A program made the translations under genes and the position numbers. The notes beneath the pieces are model-generated. The model saw only the letters and a list, made by a program, of their open reading frames with translations, was not told where the DNA came from and made no database searches. Below, piece after piece: positions 1 to 6,025 of a stretch of 7,627 nucleotides of DNA; the stretch's first letter is position 1; each line of letters starts with the position of its first letter. This stretch comes from Oscillospiraceae bacterium (GTDB lineage: Bacteria; Bacillota; Clostridia; Oscillospirales; Ruminococcaceae): assembly GCA_017472375.1 (NCBI GenBank), contig JAFUQL010000165.1, positions 1-7,627 of the forward strand, written 5' to 3'.

Positions 1-214
1 CACTCTCCGTGACTGGAATCGCTTTTTCAAAAACCCGAATGCTTCGGTGGTCGCAACGGAGCAGATCGAGCTGGCCTGCACAAACGCACGCACCCTGCAT
101 CGGCAGCTCATCGAGCTGCTCGACCAGATGTACGTCCGTGTTGATGCCGCCGCACGGGAGTGGGCAAAAACGATGACAGATTGGCAGTGCCTGACCGAAG
201 AAACGACTCTGTGA
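1..214 (+). CDS. C-terminal end of a coiled-coil protein, paralog of the next gene (5' end outside window)
   Basis: The reading frame that begins at base 2 is open to the TGA at 212-214 and encodes the last 70 residues of a protein that starts before the window. Those residues align without gaps to the last 70 residues of the protein at 256-1158. I count 36 identities (about 51%), including shared FFKNP, ARTL, EWAK and LTE blocks. This is therefore a tandem paralog, probably the same kind of 300-residue helical protein. The segment is charged and helix-rich, with no enzyme motif or membrane span. The next gene follows with only 41 bp between stop and preferred start, which indicates one transcript. 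Function is unknown; the context suggests an accessory role for the VWA/MoxR pair downstream (inference). Confidence 0.8.
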   Translation, partial: TLRDWNRFFKNPNASVVATEQIELACTNARTLHRQLIELLDQMYVRVDAAAREWAKTMTDWQCLTEETTL

Positions 215-240
215 TGATCCGTGCCCCCCCCGCACACTAT

Positions 241-247
241 GAGGTGA
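241..247 (+). promoter_or_regulatory. Ribosome binding site that decides the start at 256
   Basis: GAGGTGA is a good Shine-Dalgarno match placed 8 nt before the ATG at 256. In-frame alternatives are the GTG at 160, buried in the previous coding region, and the ATG at 214, which overlaps the previous TGA by one base. Both lack a comparable site. A coupled start at 214 cannot be excluded. Confidence 0.65.
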
Positions 248-255
248 ACCCAACC

Positions 256-1158
256 ATGGCACGATACCAGGAACTTTTCAACGAACAACGCAAACGAATG
301 GAGCAGCGGGACCGCTTGCTCACCCAATCACTCCGCTGTCTGAACCGCATCGCGGAATTGCTGGCGCAATACATCCTGCAGCAGCAGGACTATATCGCCA
401 AACAGCGCAGCGTAAGCGATCTGAGCGGGGACAGCCTGCGTTCTATGGTCTACTTCCTGACCGGCTCCCTCCACGAAAAGCAGGATGAGGCTGAGGCCGA
501 GGCTCTGCTTGCGGCCGAACGGCTCCATAGCATCACCCGAGAAACAGAGGCCATACACTCCGATCTGGAACAGCTTTGTCAGCGGCTGGCCGAACTGACC
601 AACTGCGATGTTCCGGAGTATGGCGCAGGCCCCACCGCCCTGCAGCTCGCAGAACTGGAACAGAAGTCGGAGCGGTGCGTCCGACAGTGTCAGAAGCTCT
701 CCGAGACCTTGTATGCCATGCATCAGGCACTTCCCCATGCCGGTGAACTGCAAACCATACTGGATACAGCCTCCCGTCTTGCCTTTCGCACCATGGACGA
801 TCGCAATTTTTTCGATGAGCACAAGCGCGGGCTTTTGGAAAGCGCTCTGGTGCAGCTTGAACAATTGCAGCCTCATCTGGAGGAACTGAACCATCTGCCG
901 ACCAGCGCCGATCTGCACACCGACCTACAGGAAAATATCCGCGACGCCCTTCGCCACTGGGATCACTTTTTTAAGAATCCATGCGCTGAGATCGTCGTAT
1001 CGGATCAGCTTGACCTGGCCTATGCAAAGGCCCGTACCCTGTCCCGACAGCTCAGTGAACTGTTCGACCGGATGCGCGGCCGCATTGAGACCACCGAACA
1101 GGAATGGGCCAAAATAAAGACAGAGTGGACGTACCTGACCGAGACGACGCCCCTGTAA
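256..1158 (+). CDS. Coiled-coil protein of unknown function in a VWA/MoxR operon
   Basis: This is a 300-residue, soluble, strongly helical protein with no signal peptide, membrane span or recognisable catalytic motif. Residues 1-50 are rich in Q, R, E and L. Residues 55-90 (SDLSGDSLRSMVYFLTGS, then a run of E, A and K) resemble, from memory, a segment seen in many Firmicute coiled-coil proteins that reads roughly SLxxLFYxxLGSKEEQ followed by a charged helix. Residues 75-115 and 130-160 look like heptad-type helices. Residues 231-300 are about half identical to the protein ending at base 214, so the two are tandem paralogs. The start at 256 rests on the GAGGTGA site; ATG 214 would add 14 residues. 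The next gene begins 26 bp later. Third-position GC is clearly lower than in the VWA and ATPase genes. A scaffold or adaptor role for that pair is inference only. Confidence 0.75.
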   Translation: MARYQELFNEQRKRMEQRDRLLTQSLRCLNRIAELLAQYILQQQDYIAKQRSVSDLSGDSLRSMVYFLTGSLHEKQDEAEAEALLAAERLHSITRETEAIHSDLEQLCQRLAELTNCDVPEYGAGPTALQLAELEQKSERCVRQCQKLSETLYAMHQALPHAGELQTILDTASRLAFRTMDDRNFFDEHKRGLLESALVQLEQLQPHLEELNHLPTSADLHTDLQENIRDALRHWDHFFKNPCAEIVVSDQLDLAYAKARTLSRQLSELFDRMRGRIETTEQEWAKIKTEWTYLTETTPL

Positions 1159-1183
1159 CACCCGCGAAAGGAGGCCGTGTGCC

Positions 1184-2530
1184 ATGCCCCAAAGCGAAAC
1201 ACAGAGCCAGTGGGAACACCGCATGGCCCTGGAGATCCTGGAGATCACCCGCAGCGAATTGTACATGAACCTGCGGTTTTTGAGCCTTGCCATCGGCGGG
1301 CTGACCCCCACCCCCAGCACCGCTGTGAACGGGGTGGGCACTGACGGGCTGCGCCTGCTGGCCCAGCCCGAGCGGCTCATCCGGCTGTACCCCAAAAATC
1401 CGGTGCTGCTGAACCGGGAGTACCTGCACCAGCTTCTGCACTGTGTGTTCCGGCATCCCTTTCTGGCCGGCGACCACGACCGGGGACTGTGGAGCCTCGC
1501 CTGTGACATCGCCGCCGAGTACACCATCGACCGGCTGCACCTGAAATGCACCGACCGCATCGTGGGCTGGGTGCGCGGCGAGGTGTACCGCCGCCTGAGC
1601 GAGGCCCTGCCCGCCATGGCCGCCGAGCCCATCTGCCGGCTGCTGGAACAGGCCAAACTGGACGAGAAGGCCCTGGCCACCCTGCAGCGGGAGTTCCGGG
1701 GAGACGACCACCGCTTCTGGCCCCGCCCGGGCGACCAGAGCCCCCAGGCGCGGCAGGCCGCCGACCAGTGGCAGAAGCTGAGCCAGCAGCTGCAGACCGA
1801 GCTGGAGACCCGGCAAAAAGACCCGGGCAGCGGCGGCGAGGCCCTTGCCATGCAGGTAAAGGCCGCCAACCGCAGCCGCCGCACCTACCGGGATTTTCTG
1901 CGGAAGTTTGCCGTACTGCGCGAGGAACTGCGGGCCGACCCGGACAGCTTCGACCCCGGCTACTACACCTACGGCCTGCAGCTTTACGGCGATCTGCCCC
2001 TGATCGAACCGCTGGAGAGCCGGGAGAGCATCAAGATCGAGGAGTTCGTCATCGTGGTGGACACCTCACTGTCCTGTTCCGGCGAATTGGTGAAGAATTT
2101 TCTGCGGGAGACCTACGGCATTCTGCGCCAGAGTGAGAGCTTTTTCCGCCGCACCAACATCCGCATCCTGCAGTGCGACGACCGGGTGCGCACCGATGTG
2201 AAGATCACCGACCTGGAACAGCTCTCCGCCTACATGGATGCCTTTCAGCTGGTGGGAGGCGGCGGCACCGATTTCCGCCCTGCCTTCCAATATGTGGACG
2301 GGCTCATCCGGGCGGGGGAGTTCCACCACCTGAAGGGCCTGCTCTATTTTACCGACGGGCTGGGGCGCTTCCCCACCCGCCGCCCCGCCTACGATGCGGC
2401 GTTTTTGTTCCTGGGCGACCAGTACGAGGACGCCGACCTGCCCCCCTGGGCCATGAAGCTGGTGCTGGACGAACGGGAGTTCGCCCCACCGCCCTCTACC
2501 ACATCCACAAAAGGAGTTGACCTGCTTTGA
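1184..2530 (+). CDS. VWA-like domain protein with N-terminal metallopeptidase-like domain (DUF2201 type)
   Basis: The 448-residue protein starts at an ATG 9 nt after AAAGGAGG (1167-1174). The N-terminal part matches the putative metallopeptidase domain usually found with DUF2201: H82-Q-L-L-H86, H91, then D108-I-A-A-E. The normal HExxH is HQLLH here, so the catalytic glutamate appears to be Gln83 and proteolysis is doubtful. A charged, Q-rich helical linker spans about residues 170-230. The C-terminal part (from about 285) is a von Willebrand A fold with a complete MIDAS metal site: D293-T-S295-L-S297, T362-D363 after a GGGG run, and T390-D391-G. In this family the VWA protein partners a MoxR AAA+ ATPase, and that ATPase gene overlaps this one by 4 bp. 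The pair probably works as a chaperone-like or metal-dependent assembly machine in the cytoplasm. The target is unknown. Confidence 0.88.
   Translation: MPQSETQSQWEHRMALEILEITRSELYMNLRFLSLAIGGLTPTPSTAVNGVGTDGLRLLAQPERLIRLYPKNPVLLNREYLHQLLHCVFRHPFLAGDHDRGLWSLACDIAAEYTIDRLHLKCTDRIVGWVRGEVYRRLSEALPAMAAEPICRLLEQAKLDEKALATLQREFRGDDHRFWPRPGDQSPQARQAADQWQKLSQQLQTELETRQKDPGSGGEALAMQVKAANRSRRTYRDFLRKFAVLREELRADPDSFDPGYYTYGLQLYGDLPLIEPLESRESIKIEEFVIVVDTSLSCSGELVKNFLRETYGILRQSESFFRRTNIRILQCDDRVRTDVKITDLEQLSAYMDAFQLVGGGGTDFRPAFQYVDGLIRAGEFHHLKGLLYFTDGLGRFPTRRPAYDAAFLFLGDQYEDADLPPWAMKLVLDEREFAPPPSTTSTKGVDLL
2509..2516 (+). promoter_or_regulatory. Ribosome binding site for the TTG start at 2527
   Basis: AAAAGGAG lies 10 nt before TTG 2527. 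It sits inside the last codons of the VWA gene. It supports a TTG start that overlaps the VWA stop as TTGA (2527-2530), a typical arrangement for translational coupling between the two partners. Confidence 0.7.
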
Positions 2531-3192
2531 ACATCAAGCGCGCCAAACAGGAGATCGCCAACACCGTCCGGGCCTACCTGTGCCGGGACGAGGAGGGCGA
2601 ATACCGCATCCCCGCCATCCGCCAGCGGCCGATCCTGCTGATGGGCCCGCCGGGCATCGGCAAGACCCAGATCATGGAGCAGGTGGCCCGGGAGGAGGGC
2701 GTGGCCCTTGTGGCCTACACCATCACCCACCACACCCGCCAGAGCGCAGTGGGCCTGCCCATGATCCGCCAGCGGGTGTACGGCGGCAAAGAGGTCTCGG
2801 TGACCGAGTACACCATGAGCGAGATCATCGCCAGCGTGTACCAGCGCATGGCCGACACCGGGCTGGAGGAGGGCATCCTCTTCATCGATGAGATCAACTG
2901 CGTGAGTGAAACGCTGGCCCCCACCATGCTGCAGTTCCTGCAGTGCAAGACCTTCGGCAACCAGAAACTGCCCGAGGGCTGGATCATCGCTGCCGCAGGC
3001 AACCCGCCCGAGTACAACAAGAGCGTGCGGGAATTTGACATCGTAACGCTGGACCGGGTGAAGCGCATGGACGTGGAGGCCGACCTGCCCGTGTGGAAGG
3101 AGTACGCCCGCCGGGCGGACATCCACCCAGCCATCCTGTCCTATCTGGAGCTGCTGCCCGACCACTTCTACAAGGTGGCCGCAGACGTGTAA
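2527..3192 (+). CDS. MoxR-type AAA+ ATPase, N-terminal catalytic part, ended by an in-frame stop
   Basis: This 221-residue product carries the AAA+ core: Walker A G40-PPGIGK-T47, Walker B I-L-F-I-D121-E122, sensor-1 N159 (AAAGNPPEYN) and a basic D176-RVKR-180 segment where the sensor/arginine region of MoxR proteins lies. It starts at TTG, backed by a strong binding site and the 4-bp overlap with the VWA gene. The frame ends at TAA 3190-3192 within the helical lid, although the same frame continues with clearly homologous sequence at 3196. The family protein is normally one chain of about 500 residues. The short form keeps nucleotide-binding residues but lacks the rest of the lid and the whole C-terminal region, so it may not form a normal hexamer. 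In family context it would use ATP to remodel complexes with the VWA partner. Confidence 0.85.
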   Translation: MNIKRAKQEIANTVRAYLCRDEEGEYRIPAIRQRPILLMGPPGIGKTQIMEQVAREEGVALVAYTITHHTRQSAVGLPMIRQRVYGGKEVSVTEYTMSEIIASVYQRMADTGLEEGILFIDEINCVSETLAPTMLQFLQCKTFGNQKLPEGWIIAAAGNPPEYNKSVREFDIVTLDRVKRMDVEADLPVWKEYARRADIHPAILSYLELLPDHFYKVAADV

Positions 3193-3195
3193 GGG

Positions 3196-4062
3196 GTGCA
3201 GTTCGTCACCGCACGCGGCTGGGAGGATCTGTCCAACCTGATCCGCACCTACGACGCGCTGGGCCTCGAGACCGACGAGCCGGTGGTGCGCCAGTACCTG
3301 CAGCATGAAGCCATCGCCCGGGATTTCGCCGCCTATCTGGCTCTGTACAAAAAGTACCGGGACGACTACGGGGTAGAGGCCATTCTGGCCGGCCAGGTAC
3401 CGCCCGCCGTCTACGCCCGGATCCTGGGTGCAGCCTTTGACGAGCGGCTCAGCCTGGTGAGCCTGCTGCTCAGCGGCCTGAACACCCGCTTTGCCGCCGC
3501 CCAGTTCGAGGATGCGGTCACCGACGAGGTGTACCAGGAGCTGAAGCGGCTGCGCACCGCCCTGGCCATCCCCGACAGTACCCCCGCCGCCCTGCTGGAA
3601 CGGCAGCTTCAGCGCCGCCACGAGCGATACGAGCAGCGCCGCCAGGCCGATCTGGTCACCCCCGCCGAGACCCGCCTGCACCGGGCGGTGCAGGCGCTTC
3701 TGGAGCACTACACTGAACAGCTGCAGGATGAACCGTTCCTGGAGGGTGAGGATGCCTTTGGACTGGTGCAGGAGCACTTCACCCACCAGGTGGAGCAGCG
3801 TGAAGCCGCTGCCGAGGCTGCAAGCGCCGCACTGGAGGCCGCCTTCGACTTCATGGAGCAGGCCTTCGGCCCCGGGCAGGAGATGGTGGTGTTCGTCACC
3901 GAGCTGGCCCTCGGCCCCGCCAGCGGGCCGTTCATCGCCGAGAACGGCTGCGAGCGGTACGACCGCCACAGCCAGACCCTCCTGTTGGACAGCCGCCGCG
4001 CCGACCTGGCCCGCCGCCTGGCCAACCAGGCCGCACAGGACGCCGAAGCCGGTCTGCTGTGA
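3196..4062 (+). CDS. C-terminal part of the same MoxR-type ATPase, separated by the TAA
   Basis: This is 288 residues if read from GTG 3196, which lies three bases past the TAA and in the same frame as the upstream part. The first residues (VQFVTARGWEDLSNLI) are the normal continuation of the AAA+ lid in this family, so this is not an independent gene by origin. The remainder is helical and charged. A distinctive C-terminal region around FDFMEQAFGPGQEMVVFVTE and FIAENGCERY is, from memory, typical of Clostridia VWA-associated ATPases. No proper ribosome binding site precedes the GTG; an AAGGTGG at 3172-3178 is too distant. Expression would need termination-reinitiation across TAAGGGGTG or stop readthrough. 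There is no second frameshift or stop before the terminator, so the lesion is recent, tolerated, or a sequence error. Confidence 0.72.
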   Translation: MQFVTARGWEDLSNLIRTYDALGLETDEPVVRQYLQHEAIARDFAAYLALYKKYRDDYGVEAILAGQVPPAVYARILGAAFDERLSLVSLLLSGLNTRFAAAQFEDAVTDEVYQELKRLRTALAIPDSTPAALLERQLQRRHERYEQRRQADLVTPAETRLHRAVQALLEHYTEQLQDEPFLEGEDAFGLVQEHFTHQVEQREAAAEAASAALEAAFDFMEQAFGPGQEMVVFVTELALGPASGPFIAENGCERYDRHSQTLLLDSRRADLARRLANQAAQDAEAGLL

Positions 4063-4089
4063 CCGAAGCCGGCAAAATAACACAAAAAC

Positions 4090-4132
4090 GCTCCGCCCCC
4101 GGGTCGCACTTCCCGGGGGCGGAGCATTTTTT
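4090..4132 (+). terminator. Strong intrinsic terminator, probably bidirectional
   Basis: A perfect 14-bp stem (4090-4103 with 4112-4125), an 8-nt loop, then A and six T (4127-4132) ends the left operon. On the - strand the same hairpin is followed by GTTTTTG (from the A run at 4084-4088). It can therefore also stop transcripts of the converging dehydrogenase gene, whose stop codon lies 67 bp away. Confidence 0.93.
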
Positions 4133-4191
4133 GTACGGGCTCAGGGCCCGCCTTTATGGCGGAAACAGGAGGGATCATACCGAGGGATGGG

Positions 4192-4935
4192 TCAGTTCAT
4201 GGCGGCGCCATCGATGGACAGGATCTCACCGGTCACATAGCTGGCCAGATCGCTGGCCAGGAACAGGAAGCCGTTGGCGATGTCCTGCGGCTCGCCCACA
4301 CGGCCCAGCGGGATACCGGCGGCGATGCGCTCCACCCTCTCGGGGGGCAGCGCGGCCACCATGTCGGTGCGGGTCACGCCCGGGGCCACGGCGTTCACGC
4401 GGATGTTGTCCTTGCCCAGCTCGCGGGCAAGGCTCTTGGTCAGGCCGTTGATGGCGAACTTGGAGGTGGGGTAGCCCACGCCCGAGGGCTGGCCGTACAG
4501 GCTGACCATGGAGCTGGTGTTGATGATGGAGCCGCCGCCCTCTGCCCGCATGATGGGGGCAGCCGCCTTGCTGCACAGGAACGCGGCGGTGACGTTCAGA
4601 TCCATGATCTTCTTAAAGGCGTCCGGCTCGTAATCGTAGATGGGCTCGCGGGCGGACACGCCGGCGTTGTTCACCAGAATGTCCACGCGCCCGAACTTCT
4701 CCCGCACCTGGTCGAAGGCCAGCTGAACCTCTGCATAGTCATCCAGCGCGGGCCACAGGCCCATCACGTCCCAGGAAGGATCGGTGCTGTGCAGCTTTTC
4801 CAAAGCCGCATCCACGGTGCTCTGGCGGGAGCCCATCAGGGCCACCTTTGCGCCGTTCTTCAAAAAGGTCTCAACAATGGCGTAACCGATGCCGCGGGTA
4901 CCGCCGGTAACGATAGCAACTTTGCCTTTCAGCAT
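4192..4935 (-). CDS. Short-chain dehydrogenase/reductase (classical SDR, FabG/BaiA-like)
   Basis: The 247-residue NAD(P)-dependent oxidoreductase starts at an ATG with AAGGAGG (4944-4950) 8 nt upstream. It has every mark of a classical SDR: T10-GGTRGIG-17 dinucleotide loop, N89-N-A-G92, and a full catalytic tetrad N114, S142, Y155 (YPTSK) and K159, then the PGV segment and a C-terminal SIDGA. Residues S36-R37 after the second strand favour NADP(H) over NAD(H) (inference). Length is standard. Substrate is unknown. The family includes 3-oxoacyl-ACP reductases and hydroxysteroid dehydrogenases. From memory, several stretches (GGTRGIG, the NGAKV region, VDxAL, SGVGYP, FLASDLAS) resemble the bile-acid enzyme BaiA of Clostridium scindens. 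A dedicated FabG is less likely because no fatty-acid genes are adjacent. It is probably co-transcribed with the flavin reductase-rubredoxin gene 64 bp upstream. Confidence 0.92.
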   Translation of the reverse strand: MLKGKVAIVTGGTRGIGYAIVETFLKNGAKVALMGSRQSTVDAALEKLHSTDPSWDVMGLWPALDDYAEVQLAFDQVREKFGRVDILVNNAGVSAREPIYDYEPDAFKKIMDLNVTAAFLCSKAAAPIMRAEGGGSIINTSSMVSLYGQPSGVGYPTSKFAINGLTKSLARELGKDNIRVNAVAPGVTRTDMVAALPPERVERIAAGIPLGRVGEPQDIANGFLFLASDLASYVTGEILSIDGAAMN

Positions 4936-4999
4936 AAAAGGGGCCTCCTTCTGTAGTTTTATCTGATCATTTGATTAGGTCGTTTGGGTCGCCGCAGAC

Positions 5000-5782
5000 T
5001 CAGACCGGCTTGAACACCGACTTAGGCTGGCGGCAGATGGGGCAGGTGTAGCTGTCGGGCAGCTCCTCAAAGGGGGTCTCGCCCTCATACACATAGCCGC
5101 AGATGCTGCACTTCCACACCTTCTTTTCGGCGGCGGGCTGTTCTTTTTTGAACACCGACTTGGGCTGGCGGCAGATGGGGCAGGTGTAGCTGTCGGGCAG
5201 CTCTTCAAAGGGAGTCTCGCCCTCGTACACATAACCGCAGATGCTGCACTTCCACACGGCCTTCTCAGCGGCGGGCTGCTCCTCGCCCCGATAGGTGGGG
5301 GCGTTCTTGGGGCTCTTGCCCTTGATGACGTTGTGGTAGTAGGCGTAGGTCATGGGGGTCTTGCCGCTGCCCTTCTCGCCGTCCACCACCTTGGCCAGGA
5401 ACACGGTGTGGGTCTCGGTCTCCAGGGTGTCCAGCACCTCGCACACCATCCAGCCGCACAGGTCGGCCTTGGGGATGGGCATCCCGCTGTGGACCTCATG
5501 CTCCAGACCCTCGAACTTGTCCGCATCCCGGCCGGACTGGAACCCGAACCGGCCGATGAGGGCGGGGTCGGTCTCCTCGGCCAGCACCGACACGGCGAAC
5601 CGGCCGCCCTTGGCCACACAGCCGTTGGTGTGGTTGTTGTGGTTCAGGCTGACCGCCACAGTGGCGGGGCTGGAGGTGATCTGCATCACACTGTTGGCCA
5701 CACAGCCGGTGGGGCGCTCACCGTCCAGCGTGGTGACCACATACACGCCGTAGCTCAGATCATACAATACGCTCTTATTCAT
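5000..5782 (-). CDS. Flavin reductase-like protein with two C-terminal rubredoxin domains (high-molecular-weight rubredoxin type)
   Basis: The 260-residue protein starts at ATG 5782. Residues 1 to about 160 form a flavin-reductase FMN-binding split barrel, seen in the LSYGVYVVTT start, the GC-ANSVMQITS segment and the N-HT-GC segment. A linker then leads to two rubredoxin domains (176-212 and 222-258) that are identical over 37 residues. Their iron ligands are C179/C182/C201/C204 and C225/C228/C247/C250, in CSICGY and CPIC knuckles. A single rubredoxin fused to a flavin reductase is known as high-molecular-weight rubredoxin (Moorella Hrb), which passes NADH electrons to flavodiiron proteins that reduce O2 or NO. 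A cytoplasmic role in electron transfer or oxidative-stress defence is likely. The second rubredoxin is unusual. No signal peptide or membrane span is visible. The SDR gene follows 64 bp downstream. Confidence 0.92.
   Translation of the reverse strand: MNKSVLYDLSYGVYVVTTLDGERPTGCVANSVMQITSSPATVAVSLNHNNHTNGCVAKGGRFAVSVLAEETDPALIGRFGFQSGRDADKFEGLEHEVHSGMPIPKADLCGWMVCEVLDTLETETHTVFLAKVVDGEKGSGKTPMTYAYYHNVIKGKSPKNAPTYRGEEQPAAEKAVWKCSICGYVYEGETPFEELPDSYTCPICRQPKSVFKKEQPAAEKKVWKCSICGYVYEGETPFEELPDSYTCPICRQPKSVFKPV
5009..5281 (-). repeat. Tandem 138-bp duplication encoding two rubredoxin domains
   Basis: Two copies with a 46-codon period (5144-5281 and 5009-5143) encode EQPAAEK plus a 37-residue rubredoxin. 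In the 37-codon core the copies differ at only five bases. All five are third-position transitions that leave the protein unchanged. This is either a recent duplication under purifying selection or homogenisation between copies. Confidence 0.93.
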
Positions 5783-5790
5783 GGAAAGTT

Positions 5791-5797
5791 CTCCTTT
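5791..5797 (-). promoter_or_regulatory. Ribosome binding site that decides the start at 5782
   Basis: AAAGGAG (read on the - strand) sits 8 nt before ATG 5782. An in-frame ATG at 5824 would add 14 residues outside the flavin-reductase fold and has no good site, so the shorter start is preferred. Confidence 0.85.
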
Positions 5798-5866
5798 CGC
5801 CGGTTGGGCCCGGACTGCAAACATCGTTATTTTTTCTCTTAATTAGTAATCATTCCTGTTATCTAA

Positions 5867-5895
5867 ACTATACCAGATGCATACCGCTTTTTCAA
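5867..5895 (-). promoter_or_regulatory. Sigma70-type promoter for the flavin reductase-rubredoxin / SDR operon
   Basis: On the - strand a TTGAAA -35 box (5890-5895) and a TATAGT -10 box (5867-5872) are separated by exactly 17 bp, both close to consensus. Transcription should begin near 5860, leaving a leader of about 77 nt. The region is strikingly A/T-rich against the GC-rich surroundings. Confidence 0.8.
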
Positions 5896-5900
5896 GTGGA

Positions 5901-5925
5901 AAATTGGTGGCAGAAACCACAATTT
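5901..5925. other. Small A/T-flanked hairpin upstream of the promoter
   Basis: AAATTGGTGG (5901-5910) and CCACAATTT (5917-5925) pair around a 6-nt loop with one bulged G, followed on the + strand by more T. It resembles a weak terminator, but no + strand gene reads into it. It lies directly upstream of the -35 box, so it could be a backup terminator or a protein site. Role unclear. Confidence 0.35.
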
Positions 5926-5962
5926 TTTTCGCGCCGCTTTGTGCATACCGTGAAAAATCTGC

Positions 5963-6012
5963 AGCAAAAAGAACAAAAAGCCGCACCCGGCAGTTTTTCA
6001 CCGGGTGCGGCT
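5963..6012 (-). terminator. Intrinsic terminator of the XpaC-family gene
   Basis: A perfect 12-bp stem (5979-5990 with 6001-6012) and a 10-nt loop are followed on the - strand by a T-rich tail, TTTTTGTTCTTTTT (5963-5978 region). It begins 13 bp after the stop codon of the membrane protein and insulates it from the redox operon downstream. Confidence 0.9.
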
Positions 6013-6025
6013 GATCTTTTATACG

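Larger units (their letters stand above)
2527..4062 (+). pseudogene. Whole MoxR-type ATPase gene interrupted by one TAA (3190-3192)
   Basis: Reading through the TAA gives a single 511-residue frame with an AAA+ core, lid and C-terminal domain in the expected order. The stop is one base away from CAA, GAA or AAA, so a single substitution explains it. Whether the gene is dead, works as two chains, or is intact in the organism cannot be decided from sequence alone. Confidence 0.65.

Noticed and set aside
160..255. Longer starts (GTG 160, ATG 214) for the second coiled-coil gene
   Set aside because: GTG 160 lies deep in the previous gene and ATG 214 has no clear binding site, while ATG 256 has GAGGTGA at ideal spacing. 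ATG 214 stays possible through stop-start coupling.
925..2329. Long open frames on the - strand across the coiled-coil and VWA genes
   Set aside because: They are opposite well-supported genes, have low-complexity R/S/G-rich translations, and lack binding sites. They are a by-product of GC-rich codon use.
2389..4083. 564-codon open frame on the - strand opposite the ATPase
   Set aside because: Its translation is G/V/H/Q/L-rich with no family resemblance and mirrors the codon pattern of the real gene. It also runs across the TAA region simply because TAA reads TTA on that strand.
4138..4168. Short inverted repeats (CGGGC/GCCCG, CCGCC/GGCGG) after the terminator
   Set aside because: The stems are only 5 bp in GC-rich sequence with no T run. 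They are probably chance pairing beside the real terminator.
5783..5824. In-frame upstream ATG (5824) as start or leader peptide of the flavin reductase gene
   Set aside because: There is no convincing binding site and the extra residues do not fit the fold, whereas ATG 5782 has AAAGGAG.
5783..5860. FMN riboswitch in the leader of the flavoprotein gene
   Set aside because: The leader is only about 77 nt and shows none of the multi-helix conserved blocks of that element.
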